Part shown: piece after piece, positions 4,517 through 6,009 of the stretch
Numbering within the stretch: the stretch's first letter is position 1
How the letters are laid out: every line of letters starts with the position of its first letter
DNA from: an uncultured Pseudomonadota bacterium
Lineage (GTDB): Bacteria > Pseudomonadota > Alphaproteobacteria > Rs-D84
Direction: 5' to 3'
DNA: 6,009 nt
Assembly: GCA_947165335.1 (NCBI GenBank)
Contig: CAMVAB010000049.1
Coordinates: forward strand, 1 to 6,009
Made by a program: the position numbers and the translations under genes
Notes under the pieces: model-generated
Told to the model about the DNA's origin: nothing
Databases searched by the model: none
Seen by the model: the letters and a program-made list of their open reading frames with translations, nothing else

Positions 4517-6009
4517 ATGAAAAGATTTATTACAGTTTTAAGCAGTTTGCTGGTTTTGCCTGCTTTTGCAGAGGTTGCACCGGTCTATTATGACGATGTT
4601 ATCGAATACAGCGATGACATGATCGAAGATGAAGAATTTGTTGTAGATGAAGCACAACCTGCGGTTCAACAGAAAAACGTTACACAACGTAATACCATTA
4701 ACCGTTCGACATCTGCATCACGTGCAATATCATCTGCAACACAATCTGCAAACAGCCGTGTTAATACATCTTCTCGCGCTGTTGCTTCGTCTCCACGTTC
4801 TACAACTGGGACAAGCCGTGGCACCGTATCACGTACTGCAAAAACAAACACTGTAATATCCAAGTCACCAACATCTGCATCACGCGCATCTGTTACGGCT
4901 CGTAACGCACAAAACGCAAAACCTGTAACTGCACGTGTTGGGACATCTGATAATTCTGTAATGCCTGCAAACAGATATTCAACATCTGGAACGAACACAA
5001 CTTTGACAGATTCTGGCAATGCTTTATACATTCCAAATTCTGCACGTGTTAGTGTATCACGTCGTACGGCGAATCGCGCGTCAACATTGCCTGTTACTGA
5101 TACAGCGCCTGTTATAACCCAGGAAGACATTACATCAACAACAAACACATTAACAGCGTTGGCAGAATTGACCGATTATTGCAAGGCGCAATATGCCGCA
5201 TGTATGGATAATTATTGTAATGTTTTAGACGACAACGAAGGCAGATGTTCTTGTTCCAAGAATTTGAAAAACTATGCAAAAATAGAAGAAGCATTGGCAA
5301 CAGCAACTACAAATTTTCAAGAAGTTGTTCAAAAAATCAAATATATTGGTTTGACAAGCACACAAATCCAAGCACTGTTTGCAGAAACAGAAGCGGAAAT
5401 TTCTATGAAATCCAACACCGACACTTCTCGTCTTAAAAACAGTTTGGATGCAATCAAGAAAAAGATAGTCGATGTTTCGACGCCAACTTCTACTGCATAT
5501 GATGGAACAAATGGTATTTCTTTGGATGTAACCGGATTATTGAATGCCGATTTTACTGCTGGATTTGATTTAAATTCGTTTTTGAATATCTCGTCGGCAT
5601 CAAATACATCTACTGTTTCAAATCAACGTGGCGAACAATTGTTTAAGACAGCAACAAATCGTTGTAAAACGGCTGTGTTAAATTCTTGTGTGGCCCAGGG
5701 TATCGATGCCAATGTTATAACAAATTCTTATGATTTGGAAATTGATAAACAATGTATGGCATACGAACGCAGTTTGAACGAAGCAAACAACGAAATGCGT
5801 AATAATGTCGCAAACGCCACAAATATTTTGCAACAGGCACGTTTGTTGTTAACACAAAACAAGAATTCTTATGATTTGCGTGGATGTGTCGCTGCAATCG
5901 ACGCATGTATGCAGGACGAATATGTTTGTGGCGATGATTACGAATTATGCCTTGATCCAACAGGTAAATATTTGGCAAACGGCGAAATTGTAAAAGGTGG
6001 CACACCTGG
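4517..6009 (+). CDS. Secreted cysteine-module protein, 3' end outside window
   Basis: I do not recognise the family. Translating from the ATG at 4517 gives 497 residues without a stop. AGGAAGGA at 4501-4508, eight bases upstream, supports the start. A Sec signal peptide spans 1-18 (MKRF, hydrophobic core, AFA/EV cleavage), so the mature protein is exported. Residues 19-45 are strongly acidic. Residues 46-144 contain no Asp or Glu but 15 Lys/Arg in a Ser/Thr/Ala/Asn-rich, probably disordered segment. This low-complexity character continues to about 215. Helical cysteine-containing segments follow: Cys222, 229, 234, 244, 246; then 383, 391, 413; then 457, 464, 471, 478. The first and last share C-x6-CM-(x4 or x6)-C, suggesting a repeated disulphide module. 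Periplasmic or surface location is inferred; the function is unknown. It may be co-transcribed with mraZ. Confidence 0.85.
   Translation, partial: MKRFITVLSSLLVLPAFAEVAPVYYDDVIEYSDDMIEDEEFVVDEAQPAVQQKNVTQRNTINRSTSASRAISSATQSANSRVNTSSRAVASSPRSTTGTSRGTVSRTAKTNTVISKSPTSASRASVTARNAQNAKPVTARVGTSDNSVMPANRYSTSGTNTTLTDSGNALYIPNSARVSVSRRTANRASTLPVTDTAPVITQEDITSTTNTLTALAELTDYCKAQYAACMDNYCNVLDDNEGRCSCSKNLKNYAKIEEALATATTNFQEVVQKIKYIGLTSTQIQALFAETEAEISMKSNTDTSRLKNSLDAIKKKIVDVSTPTSTAYDGTNGISLDVTGLLNADFTAGFDLNSFLNISSASNTSTVSNQRGEQLFKTATNRCKTAVLNSCVAQGIDANVITNSYDLEIDKQCMAYERSLNEANNEMRNNVANATNILQQARLLLTQNKNSYDLRGCVAAIDACMQDEYVCGDDYELCLDPTGKYLANGEIVKGGTP
4709..4888. repeat. Dispersed coding repeat in the low-complexity segment
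   Basis: An 18-base unit, ACATCTGCATCACGTGCA (4709-4726), recurs at 4871-4888 with one change. Both copies are in frame and encode TSASRA. This suggests the Ser/Ala/Arg-rich segment grew partly by internal duplication. Confidence 0.6.

Noticed and set aside
4666..5148. 160-residue open frame on the minus strand
   Set aside because: It lies opposite the Ser/Thr/Arg-rich part of the secreted protein, has no ribosome site, and its Val/Asp/Arg-rich product is the expected antisense reading of that low-complexity sequence.

Overview
The window is AT-rich and gene-dense, and every complete gene ends in TAA. It looks like the chromosome of an uncultured alphaproteobacterium. The best taxonomic clue is MraZ, whose sequence has the alphaproteobacterial form of the family. 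A lactate dehydrogenase and a phosphotransacetylase-family protein side by side suggest fermentative, probably anaerobic and perhaps host-associated life. That lifestyle is inference. A reduced gut-type alphaproteobacterial lineage would fit, but the window cannot prove it.

Layout, left to right: (1) the C-terminal two thirds or so of an archaeal/eukaryotic-type prolyl-tRNA synthetase (+, 1-1047). (2) A bidirectional terminator shared with a convergent, shortened phosphate acetyl/butyryltransferase homologue (-, 1071-1820). (3) A compact divergent promoter region, then L-lactate dehydrogenase (+, 1921-2850). (4) A strong terminator whose loop carries a candidate promoter for a 101-residue GNAT-like protein (+, 2919-3224). 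(5) A terminator for the convergent, unrecognised 112-residue protein (-, 3289-3627). (6) A 370-bp T-rich gene-free stretch with short tandem repeats. (7) mraZ (+, 3998-4447), not followed by rsmH or other division and cell wall genes. (8) A secreted protein (+, 4517 to beyond the window end) with a signal peptide, an acidic segment, a long basic Ser/Thr/Ala-rich low-complexity segment, and at least two related cysteine-containing modules.

Lactate dehydrogenase regenerates NAD+ from pyruvate. A phosphotransacetylase would work at the acetyl-CoA/acetyl-phosphate branch of the same pyruvate node. Their start regions share about 100 bp with overlapping promoters, so coordinated or competing expression is plausible. 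The other genes look like single transcription units, each with its own candidate promoter. All five best promoter candidates carry a TG one base upstream of the -10 hexamer, which suggests extended -10 promoters are common here.

No tRNA, rRNA, CRISPR array, insertion sequence or phage gene is visible. The least explained items are the secreted cysteine-module protein, the GNAT-like protein that lacks its cofactor loop, the 112-residue protein, and the promoter-inside-terminator arrangement.
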